Below are positions 57,360-64,000 of a stretch of DNA of 64,000 nt, piece by piece. A program made the position numbers and the translations under genes. Under the pieces are notes generated by a model. It was not told the DNA's origin and did not search any database. It worked only from the letters and a program-made list of their open reading frames with translations. The stretch lies in assembly GCA_964610745.1 (NCBI GenBank), contig CAZSYL010000006.1:33501-97500 (forward strand), in the 5' to 3' direction. Every line of letters begins with the position of its first letter. The stretch's first letter is position 1. Source of the stretch: SHLQ01 sp964610745. Its GTDB lineage: Bacteria; Actinomycetota; Acidimicrobiia; Acidimicrobiales; SHLQ01.

Positions 57360-58763
57360 TTATCCGGCGAATTCGTCTTCGTAGAAGGCGTCGAGCTCGT
57401 CCTCGACGATTGCGTCGGTGTAGTCGACGAAGTCATCGTTGTATGCAGGCAGTGCGTGCTCGGCAATGTCGAGACCGATCATTTCCTCTTCGACGCTGAC
57501 TCGGAGCCAACCGACTTCACGGAGGACCACGAACATTGCGCCCGAAGCAACGGCGACGAAACCGAGGATGGCTGCGAGACCGAGGAACTGGGTTCCAATC
57601 AGCGAGACGCCACCGTAGAGCAGCCCAGCTGGGCCGCCACCGCCAATGACAGCGTCCGGGTCAGCAAAGATACCTACGGCGATGATGCCGAATGAGCCGC
57701 AGAAGAGGTGAACGGGGATTGCACCGACCGGATCGTCGATCTTTACACGGTCGAGCAGGAGCACGCCGGTGGTTGCAATGACGCCACCGATGGCGCCCAC
57801 GATCATTCCCGAGAAGATGTTGTAGTTGAGGGCGCCGGCGGTAATAGCCACCAGACCACCGAGAACACCGTTACCAATGAGCGTTACGTCTGGGACCTTC
57901 AGCGAAAGCCAAGTGGTGATCGTGCCACCGAGGCCACCGAACGCAGCTCCCATTGCGGTTACCGCAGCGACCTGACCGAGCTGGATGTCAGCAGTGAGGA
58001 TCGAACCGGCGTTAAAGGCAAACCAGCTGACGAGAAGGATGAAGACACCGAGAACAGCGAGTGGCACATTGTGGCCCGGGATCGGGTTCGAGTTGCCGTC
58101 TGCGTCGAATCGGCCAATGCGAGGGCCGAGAATCTTCGCACCGATGAGAGCAGCCATGCCGCCGACACCATGGACCAGCGAGCCGCCGGCGAGGTCGACG
58201 AAGCCAGCCTGAGCGAGCCAGCCGTCGAGGTTCCAGACCCAGCTCACGGCGATTGGATAGATGATTGCCGAGAGCATGGCCGAGTAGGCGAAGTACGCCT
58301 TGAACTGCACACGCTCGGCAACCGCACCCGAAACGATCGTTGCGGTTGCAGCAGCGAAGCCCATCTGGAACAGGAAGTGGACTGGAAGGGTCAGGTTGTT
58401 CGTGTACGGAGCAAGGTCGTCGGGAGCGCCCCACAACCAGTCAAAGCCGAACCAGGCGGCGCCGCTGAACGCAATGTGGTAACCAACGAGCGCAAAGCCC
58501 GATGCACCCACAACGAAGTCAAGGAGGTTCTTGAGCATCATGTGCGCTGCGTTCTTTGCACGGGTAAGGCCAGCCTCAACCATGGCGAATCCCGCCTGCA
58601 TGAAGATGACGAACATCGCACAGATCAGGATGAACAGGTTGTCGGCAAATACGCCGGGGATACTTGTGTCGACCTTTGCTGTTTCGGTCGCTTGTGCTGC
58701 GACTGGTGAGGTCTGCAGGAGAACCGCCGCAAGCACGGCAAGTCCTGTGATCCGCTTTTTCAT
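57360..58763 (-). CDS. amt: Ammonium transporter
   Basis: Amt channel of 467 aa. A cleavable signal peptide (about 1-24) precedes 11 membrane helices. Family signatures are 'DNLFILICAMFVIFMQAGFAMVEAGLTRAKN', 'DLAGGSLVHGVGGMAALIGAKILG' (with a conserved His) and 'FNAGSIL'. The cytosolic tail of about 55 residues is acidic. No glnB/glnK gene adjoins. Uptake of ammonium fits a cell whose purine and carbamoyl pathways also yield ammonia. The upstream 200 bp holds a 21-bp tandem repeat. Confidence 0.92.
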   Translation of the reverse strand: MKKRITGLAVLAAVLLQTSPVAAQATETAKVDTSIPGVFADNLFILICAMFVIFMQAGFAMVEAGLTRAKNAAHMMLKNLLDFVVGASGFALVGYHIAFSGAAWFGFDWLWGAPDDLAPYTNNLTLPVHFLFQMGFAAATATIVSGAVAERVQFKAYFAYSAMLSAIIYPIAVSWVWNLDGWLAQAGFVDLAGGSLVHGVGGMAALIGAKILGPRIGRFDADGNSNPIPGHNVPLAVLGVFILLVSWFAFNAGSILTADIQLGQVAAVTAMGAAFGGLGGTITTWLSLKVPDVTLIGNGVLGGLVAITAGALNYNIFSGMIVGAIGGVIATTGVLLLDRVKIDDPVGAIPVHLFCGSFGIIAVGIFADPDAVIGGGGPAGLLYGGVSLIGTQFLGLAAILGFVAVASGAMFVVLREVGWLRVSVEEEMIGLDIAEHALPAYNDDFVDYTDAIVEDELDAFYEDEFAG

Positions 58764-58922
58764 TGAGCTTTCCTTCCAGTTCCACGAGCGCTCGGTATCG
58801 CACGCGGCATAGGTACGTACTGAATCAATCGACCCGACGGCAGGAACCTTGAGTGATTCGGACGACCCAAATGCGGGTCTTTTCGCCTGTGATTACAGGC
58901 AAAATGACCCTCGGAGCCTCAA

Positions 58923-58964
58923 TTTCGGAAAGCTATATCGGATTTTCGGAAAGCTATATCGGAT
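58923..58964. repeat. 21-bp tandem repeat in the amt upstream region
   Basis: TTTCGGAAAGCTATATCGGAT occurs twice head to tail (58923-58943, 58944-58964), 160-200 bp before the amt start and touching the stop codon of xylB. The 21-bp period equals two DNA turns, so paired binding sites are possible. No match to a known nitrogen regulator consensus is evident. Confidence 0.7.
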
Positions 58965-60446
58965 TTATTGCGGCGGTGAGACGCGACAGAGGCCGTCGTC
59001 AAAAGCTGCGGCCTGACGGTAGCGGGCGCGAATTTCGCCACCCTCACTACCAGGACGCGCCTCGGTTGTATCAACCTGATCGAGCAACCACTGCGCCCCA
59101 ACCTGGTCAAAAGCATCGCCAGAAGCACCACTCGCAACCACGGCTGCCTGAAGTGCAGCACCGGTAGCCACGGTTTCGTCGTTCCGCGGAACATGGACAC
59201 TTCGACCAGCAATGTCGGCAAGACGTTGGCGGTAAGCCGCTGAGCGAGCACCTCCGCCGACAAGGAGAAGCCGACCACTGCTCGATCCACCACAATTCTC
59301 GAGGGCGGCCAGGCCTTCGAGAAGCCCACAAACCACGCCGTCATGGGCTGCACGGGCGAGTTGCTCTCGGCTGGTCTCGTTCGTCAGCCCGACGAAAATC
59401 CCCTTGGACTCGGGGCGATTCGGCGTCCGTTCGCCGTCAAAATACGGCACGAGAACGGGCGAGATCTGCTCGGTGCCGGCAGCCATTGCCAGATTTGCCA
59501 ACCCGGCCGCATCCGTTCCGACCCAGCGGGCGACCGTGTCGGTGACCTTGGTGGCATTGAGCGTGCAAACAAGGGGCAGGAAGGCACCCGATGCATCGGC
59601 GAAGCCAGCGACGGCACCAGAGATATCGGTCGTTCGTTGATCCGACTTTGCGTACACCGTGCCAGATGTTCCGAGCGAAAGCACGACGTCACCAACCCCG
59701 AGTCCGAGGCCGAGCGCTGCACCCATATTGTCACCGGTTCCTGGGCCGATAACGGTGGTGGCCGGTAGCCCCAACTCGGCAGCGACGGGCCCAAGAATCA
59801 CCCCAGCGGTCTCGGTTGGACCGAGAACTCGGGGTAGCTTCCCGGACCAGTCCGCCGACGAACCCAACGCGACTGCGACAGCTTCGGGGATGTAGGAATC
59901 TGTTGTCCCATCGAACCAGCCCGTTCCAGAGGCGTCGCCGCGATCGGTGACATGTTCCCCCGTGAGCCGCCAGGTGAGGTAGTCGTGAGGCAGCATGACC
60001 TTTGAGACCCTGTCGATCACCTCTGGCTCGTGCGCAGCAACATAAGCAAGCTTCGTCACGGTGAAGGCAGCAACAGGTACCGAACCCGTCTGGGCTGACC
60101 ACCACTCGGCTCCGAGTTCGGCGACGATCCGATCGGCGTCGGGTGCCGATGTCGTATCGTTCCACAACTTTGCCGGACGAAGCGACTCGCCCGCCTCATC
60201 GACGAGGGCGAGACCGTGCTGCTGGCCTGCGACCGAAAGAGCAACAACCTCTGACCTGCGGTCCCCCAACTGGCCAACGGCGTCGACGAGCGCACTCCAC
60301 CAGGCGTTCGGTTCCTGTTCGGACACGGGAGGCTGAGTGGGCGGGTGCGCGGCCTTGCCTGTGGCGATGAGCTCACCGGTTTCCGCGTCGCGGAGCTCGG
60401 CCTTTGTTGACTGGGTGGATGAATCGATACCAACGACGAGTGCCAT
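58965..60446 (-). CDS. xylB: Xylulokinase (FGGY family)
   Basis: Sugar kinase of 493 aa phosphorylating D-xylulose. N-terminal 'VVGIDSSTQSTKAEL' (phosphate 1 loop), 'SVAGQQHGLALVD', 'LWNDTTS', 'GPGTGDNMGAALGLG', 'LSLGTSGTVYA', 'PYFDGERTPNRP' and the adenosine motif 'LLVGGGARSAAYRQRLADI' are all characteristic. No xylose isomerase or transporter adjoins it in the window. It is divergent from the thioesterase gene. An alternative FGGY substrate cannot be excluded, but the xylulokinase look is good. Confidence 0.87.
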   Translation of the reverse strand: MALVVGIDSSTQSTKAELRDAETGELIATGKAAHPPTQPPVSEQEPNAWWSALVDAVGQLGDRRSEVVALSVAGQQHGLALVDEAGESLRPAKLWNDTTSAPDADRIVAELGAEWWSAQTGSVPVAAFTVTKLAYVAAHEPEVIDRVSKVMLPHDYLTWRLTGEHVTDRGDASGTGWFDGTTDSYIPEAVAVALGSSADWSGKLPRVLGPTETAGVILGPVAAELGLPATTVIGPGTGDNMGAALGLGLGVGDVVLSLGTSGTVYAKSDQRTTDISGAVAGFADASGAFLPLVCTLNATKVTDTVARWVGTDAAGLANLAMAAGTEQISPVLVPYFDGERTPNRPESKGIFVGLTNETSREQLARAAHDGVVCGLLEGLAALENCGGSSSGRLLLVGGGARSAAYRQRLADIAGRSVHVPRNDETVATGAALQAAVVASGASGDAFDQVGAQWLLDQVDTTEARPGSEGGEIRARYRQAAAFDDGLCRVSPPQ

Positions 60447-60574
60447 GCCCTATTACATAGCAAACACCCACACCATCCGAATGGCCGGGCCGATTCTGTT
60501 CAACGCGCGTCCGAGTGGCCTCACCAACGCCATCGACTCAGGCCGAGGCTGGGCGGCTAGGATCGGTGGTCCTC

Positions 60575-61027
60575 ATGGGCACCACCTCATCAGCGCAGTC
60601 ATCCTCATCAGCGCAGTCATCGAACAACGCCGTACCCACAGCCAAGCGGATCATGTCGGCGTTGTACCCCGACGTGAACATCGCTCGGCAGAGCAACGGG
60701 GCCTTCTCGGGGTCGGCAACATACACCCCCGAGAAAGAACACACCGGCGCCCCCGGCTGGGTGCAGGGAGGCCTATCGGCGACGGTGCTCGACTTCGTTT
60801 CCGCCAGAGTTGCCGGGGCGGCACTCAACTCGTCGGTCGCTACCGGCACGCTCGACCTCCGATACCGACAACCGGTCCTGATCGACGGCGGCCCATACGC
60901 AGTGGTTGGTTCCTGCGATGATCCCAGCGGTCGGACGGTTCGTGTTCGCGCCGCAATTCTGAGCGCACAAGGTCATCCTCTGGTCGAGTCGAACGGACTC
61001 TTCGTCGCCGTCGTGCGCGAGAAGTAA
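60575..61027 (+). CDS. PaaI-type hotdog thioesterase
   Basis: Protein of 150 aa of the thioesterase hotdog fold: 'YTPEKEHTGAPGWVQGGLSATVLDFVSARVA' and 'TLDLRYRQPVLIDGG' are the core strands and helix, with 'GWVQGG' in the HGG-type position of PaaI relatives (His replaced by Val-Gln). It would hydrolyse an acyl-CoA. The first 16 residues contain an exact in-frame 18-bp tandem duplication (SSAQSS-SSAQSS), so the true start could also be downstream of it. No operon partner is visible. Confidence 0.75.
   Translation: MGTTSSAQSSSSAQSSNNAVPTAKRIMSALYPDVNIARQSNGAFSGSATYTPEKEHTGAPGWVQGGLSATVLDFVSARVAGAALNSSVATGTLDLRYRQPVLIDGGPYAVVGSCDDPSGRTVRVRAAILSAQGHPLVESNGLFVAVVREK
60585..60620. repeat. Exact 18-bp tandem duplication in the thioesterase 5' end
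   Basis: CCTCATCAGCGCAGTCAT twice without spacer, beginning 10 bp after the putative ATG. The 18-bp length keeps the frame. Confidence 0.8.
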
Positions 61028-61130
61028 CGCTCGCGAACGTTGTCGGGGTGGCAGCGGGTAAGTCTGCGCGCAACCCGTCGAGACCCGACACAGCGTCCCG
61101 TACCCGTGTTCTAGCGCAATCGCGAATCCT

Positions 61131-61307
61131 TCATACATAGCGAATCCTCATACATAGCGAATNNNNNNNNNNNNNNNNNNNNNNNNNNNNNNNNNNNNNN
61201 NNNNNNNNNNNNNNNNNNNNNNNNNNNNNNNNNNNNNNNNNNNNNNNNNNNNNNNNNNNNNNTCATACATAGCGAATCCTCATACATAGCGAATGCTTCA
61301 TACAATG
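61131..61307. repeat. 17-bp tandem repeat array interrupted by a gap
   Basis: Unit TCATACATAGCGAATCC is seen at 61131-61147 and 61148-61162 (partial), then, after 100 N, at 61263-61279 and 61280-61294, with a decayed unit starting at 61298. The gap lies inside the array, so the copy number is unknown. It ends just before the DUF4265 start codon. The 285-bp interval between genes holds only this array and the gap. Confidence 0.75.
61163..61262. other. Assembly gap (100 N) inside the 17-bp repeat array
   Basis: Run of exactly 100 N with the same repeat unit on both edges, as expected when short reads cannot span a tandem array. Confidence 0.99.
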
Positions 61308-61312
61308 AGCGT

Positions 61313-62113
61313 GTGAGTGTCGACATAGACCTAGTGGTTGATCGCAGTGCCGACGGAAAGTGGATTCGAGAGCGAATTCCTGCCCGCGTTCCCAACAACG
61401 AGGTCTACGAGCTGGCCAATTCGCCAATGCTGGTGAAGGGTCTCGCAGCAGATGACCAGATCCGCCTGGAGCGCGATGGCCAGTTCGAGCTCGTCCGCTG
61501 GGGGGGAAACGTCGCTATCCAGGTGTACGGCGAGTGGGGCGAGGTGGACGCACTTGCTCAGCACATCGCATCGATTGGTGGCCGTCTCGACGGCAAGGAA
61601 CCCCGGATGCGAGTCTTCACGGTCCCGTTGCAGGTCGGCCTACATCGGATCGAATCCACCGTCGACACTGTGGTGAAGGACTGGCCAGCGCTGAGCTGGA
61701 TGTTTGGCAACCTCGTCGAGATCGAGTTGTTCGTAGGCGTTGACGACACTGGTGCTCCCATTCACGAGCACCTCCGTGTCCTCGACCATGGTGACGGCGT
61801 GTACGAACTCGCCGCCTCTCCCCTGCTGGCATCTGGCCTCGCAGCCGCCGACAAGATTCGTCTGAGCGAGGACGGCGGATTTGAACTGGTGCATGCCGGA
61901 GGAAACCTGGCTGTGCAGGCCTTTGGCAACTGGGAGCTCACCTTCTTTGAACAGAAGGTCGAAGAAGTCGGTGGCCGCCTCGACGCTCTAGCCGGCGATC
62001 AGGTTGCGGTATTCACGTTCCCACCCACCGTCGACCGCGTCACGGTCGAGGAGCTCTTCGCGTCCGCTCAGACCGACGACGACACCCGCACCTGGCAAAT
62101 CACCAACCCGTAA
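61313..62113 (+). CDS. DUF4265-like protein with two tandem domains
   Basis: Protein of 266 aa made of two similar halves. Residues about 15-95 and about 150-225 align: 'VYELANSPMLVKGLAADDQIRLERDGQFELVRWGGNVAIQVYG' against 'VYELAASPLLASGLAAADKIRLSEDGGFELVHAGGNLAVQAFG', both followed by 'GGRLD'. They match the DUF4265 family, whose role is unknown. GTG start, directly after the repeat array. No signal peptide, so cytosolic. Confidence 0.72.
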   Translation: MSVDIDLVVDRSADGKWIRERIPARVPNNEVYELANSPMLVKGLAADDQIRLERDGQFELVRWGGNVAIQVYGEWGEVDALAQHIASIGGRLDGKEPRMRVFTVPLQVGLHRIESTVDTVVKDWPALSWMFGNLVEIELFVGVDDTGAPIHEHLRVLDHGDGVYELAASPLLASGLAAADKIRLSEDGGFELVHAGGNLAVQAFGNWELTFFEQKVEEVGGRLDALAGDQVAVFTFPPTVDRVTVEELFASAQTDDDTRTWQITNP

Positions 62114-62243
62114 CCAAGGTTGGTCTCAAATTGGACCTCGTGTCAGGTGGCATCGAGGTTTTTGGTCGGGTCGCAATAGCGTGCGAGACGTACACACTCG
62201 GTGATCGCATTCACCCGTTCGCATCACCGGAAGGAACTGGTTC

Positions 62244-62894
62244 GTGTCGACAACGCAGACGAACCGTACCCTTCTCGGCTTTCAATTGCTCGAGATCCGC
62301 GCACCGGTCATCGAGAGAATGCTGCGGCTGTTCCCTGGCCTGGTGTTGTTCGGGGTGGGACTTGGCCTATCGATAGAGGCTGACCTCGGGACGAACCCAT
62401 GGACGGTCTTTCACACTGGAGCTGCACCTCTGCTTGGGATCTCGGTCGGGACGATGGTCATCGTGACCGGACTGGTCCTCGTCCTCCTCTTCATCCCGGT
62501 CAAAGAACCAATCGGGGTCGGCACCGTGTTCAACGTCCTCGTGATCGGGCCATCACTCGACATTTCGCTCTGGCTCATTCCCGACCTCACTGGATTGACG
62601 GCCCGAATACTCGCCTTGGGCATCGCACCTATCTGTATTGGTCTGGCATCGGGCCTATACATCGGTGCGGGGACAGGACCCGGCCCGCGAGACGGGTTGA
62701 TGACCGCGCTCGAGCGACGGGGGCTGAGTATTTCGAAAGCACGAACGATCGTTGAGCTGAGTGCACTCACGATCGGGTTTCTACTCGGAGGCAAGGTCGG
62801 CCTCGGCACCCTCTATATGGGCCTCACGGTTGGCCAGTGGGTGCAGTTCTTTCTCAAACGACTGCGGATCGATCCGGTTGAGCCCGTTCGTTAG
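62244..62894 (+). CDS. YczE/YitT-family membrane protein
   Basis: Protein of 216 aa with five to six helices. The pattern 'GVGLGLSIEADLGTNPWTVFHTG', 'GTVFNVLVIGPSLDISLWLIP' and 'GAGTGPGPRDGLMTAL' is that of the YczE/YyaS/YitT family, whose function is unknown. GTG start behind GGAAGGAAC. Its stop overlaps the convergent gene's stop by 4 bp. Confidence 0.8.
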   Translation: MSTTQTNRTLLGFQLLEIRAPVIERMLRLFPGLVLFGVGLGLSIEADLGTNPWTVFHTGAAPLLGISVGTMVIVTGLVLVLLFIPVKEPIGVGTVFNVLVIGPSLDISLWLIPDLTGLTARILALGIAPICIGLASGLYIGAGTGPGPRDGLMTALERRGLSISKARTIVELSALTIGFLLGGKVGLGTLYMGLTVGQWVQFFLKRLRIDPVEPVR

Positions 62895-63484
62895 AAATCG
62901 GCTCCGACGTCGCCGTCGATGCGGTTATCACCGATGAGCGCCTCATGTTCGGTGAGCTCGACGGGCCTTGGATACCGAACGAGCAACGCACCAGCCGCGG
63001 CTGCGAAAAGGCCGATGAACAACGAGATTGGCCACACTAATTGAATGTCGGAGTCAGCAGCCGTCGTCGACGCGACAACCCCACTGTCCACCTCGAACAG
63101 GTGCACCCAGATGGCGTCGTACTCGCCACAGCATTCGAGCGAGAAACCATTCTGGCTGGGAGTCGTTCCGTGCAGAACGTCGAATCCAGCTGCGAACAGC
63201 GCAGCCTCCACCGTCTCGAGATCGGTTCCCTGGTACGTGCGGGTCGCCAAAGTGAAGTCTTCGTCGAGCAAGGCGAACACATCTTTGCTGACGTCATTGA
63301 CGGCAACATCTTCAATGCGCGGAAGTTCGTTGAGCGAACGGTGGGAGATGCGACGAACCGATACCAACGGGTAGAGCATGATCACGACACCGACCGCCAG
63401 AAGCAGAACTCCGATGACTCGACGTGCCGGTCCCCGATGCGTGGATCCTGGACGTGTTGAGCGTGACATCGTCGCAGCGGCCAT
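62891..63484 (-). CDS. Membrane protein with extracytoplasmic loop, unknown
   Basis: Protein of 197 aa. Basic N-terminus, TM1 about 23-45 ('VIGVLLLAVGVVIMLYPLV'), an extracytoplasmic domain of about 105 residues with two adjacent Cys ('LECCGEYDAIW'), TM2 about 150-172 and a short acidic cytosolic tail. No family recognised. Monocistronic. Confidence 0.65.
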   Translation of the reverse strand: MAAATMSRSTRPGSTHRGPARRVIGVLLLAVGVVIMLYPLVSVRRISHRSLNELPRIEDVAVNDVSKDVFALLDEDFTLATRTYQGTDLETVEAALFAAGFDVLHGTTPSQNGFSLECCGEYDAIWVHLFEVDSGVVASTTAADSDIQLVWPISLFIGLFAAAAGALLVRYPRPVELTEHEALIGDNRIDGDVGADF

Positions 63485-63640
63485 GACTCGAGAATATGGC
63501 GCTGTGTCGTCGCAGTAAAGAGGTCCCGAAGGACGAAGTTGTCGATTCCTTAATCGGATTGTGAACGGCCGGAAAATTCAACAAGGTCGATCGGCCTATC
63601 TCGTTGAAGATCCCGGAAGGTCGTACCGAAGAAACGCGCC

Positions 63641-63985
63641 GTGGCCAAAACCTTCCCCCTCGAATTAGATCCGGACCGATCCGAGCTGATCGTCCTCGCG
63701 GTTCTGATTCGGTTGTGGGATGAGGACGACATGCCAGAGACCGAGGCAGAGTTAGGGACTGCGCTCGTCGCACGAATTCGGCGCCACCCAGTGGGTTCGA
63801 TCATGCTCAACGCAGCCGAGTTCGAACAGATCTGGCGAGCATTCAAAGACCTCGACGACCCGATCTCGCGGTCGGTCGTGGCCCTGATCCCGTGCGAACA
63901 GCTGCTCACCGAACTGTCATTGCGTAGCTGCCGGCAGGACCGAGCAGCTAGCTTGCGCCACGCAATGGCACCCGACGCAGCCTGA
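63641..63985 (+). CDS. Small unknown helical protein
   Basis: Protein of 114 aa from GTG 63641, with no clear RBS. Mostly helical and acidic, with two Cys in the C-terminal third ('LIPCEQLLTELSLRSCRQDR'). No known motif. The 156 bp before it contain nothing I can name. Confidence 0.5.
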   Translation: MAKTFPLELDPDRSELIVLAVLIRLWDEDDMPETEAELGTALVARIRRHPVGSIMLNAAEFEQIWRAFKDLDDPISRSVVALIPCEQLLTELSLRSCRQDRAASLRHAMAPDAA

Positions 63986-64000
63986 CCCAGGCAGAGCCCC

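Noticed and set aside
61131..61307. CRISPR array
   Set aside because: Units are 17 bp and directly adjacent without unique spacers; no cas gene is visible.

Overview
The window is GC-rich, about 60% by eye, and looks like a marine actinobacterium of the Acidimicrobiia (Ilumatobacter-like) type. This rests on Thr-rich lipoproteins with runs of TTTT, a Streptomyces-type conservon (histidine kinase, roadblock, DUF742, small GTPase), BMP-type nucleoside importers and an actinobacterial pattern of ATGA/GTGA overlaps. It is a draft scaffold: five runs of exactly 100 N break the sequence, one inside an rRNA methyltransferase gene and one inside the sensor kinase. I saw no tRNA, rRNA, CRISPR array or insertion sequence. 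No gene-free stretch exceeds 300 bp.

From 0 to about 42 kb the dominant theme is purine/nucleoside uptake and breakdown. It starts with the two permeases of a BMP-type importer (5' end cut off). A TetR-controlled xanthine dehydrogenase pair follows (2.8-6.6 kb). Between 7 and 18 kb lies housekeeping and unknown material: an AhpD-like protein, a glutaredoxin-acetyltransferase fusion, a diguanylate cyclase, a pair of related unknown proteins, and a membrane-tethered sigma factor with a secreted neighbour. From 17.9 kb come an 8-oxoguanine/guanine deaminase-like amidohydrolase, a phosphopentomutase-like enzyme and a purine nucleoside phosphorylase. A PD-(D/E)XK nuclease gene bracketed by two copies of a hairpin repeat follows.

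The core of the island (22.5-41.7 kb) resembles the E. coli yge/ygf/ssnA/xdhD purine-degradation cluster. It holds an SsnA-like aminohydrolase with two PLP fold-type II enzymes, an XdhD-like Fe-S/molybdopterin dehydrogenase, a shortened YgfK that lacks the internal NAD(P)H/FAD module, an N-carbamoyl-D-amino-acid hydrolase, and an M20 allantoate/N-carbamoyl amidase. It also holds a regulator that joins a YkoF/thiamine-binding-like domain to a YheO-type HTH, and a complete second BMP-type ABC importer. Copies of the palindrome CTTTACAAAWTGTAAAG lie just upstream of the ssnA-like, xdhD-like and ygfK-like genes and, in weaker form, between the amidase and the regulator, so these look like one regulon.

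From 42 to 64 kb are PEP carboxylase, a PNPOx/MarR pair and a GrdB-family selenoprotein whose in-frame TGA must be read as selenocysteine. Then come an MFS transporter, an RlmG-like methyltransferase, a CbxX-type AAA ATPase, a di-haem oxidoreductase, the conservon preceded by a SHOCT protein, an ammonium channel, xylulokinase, a thioesterase and several small proteins of unknown role.
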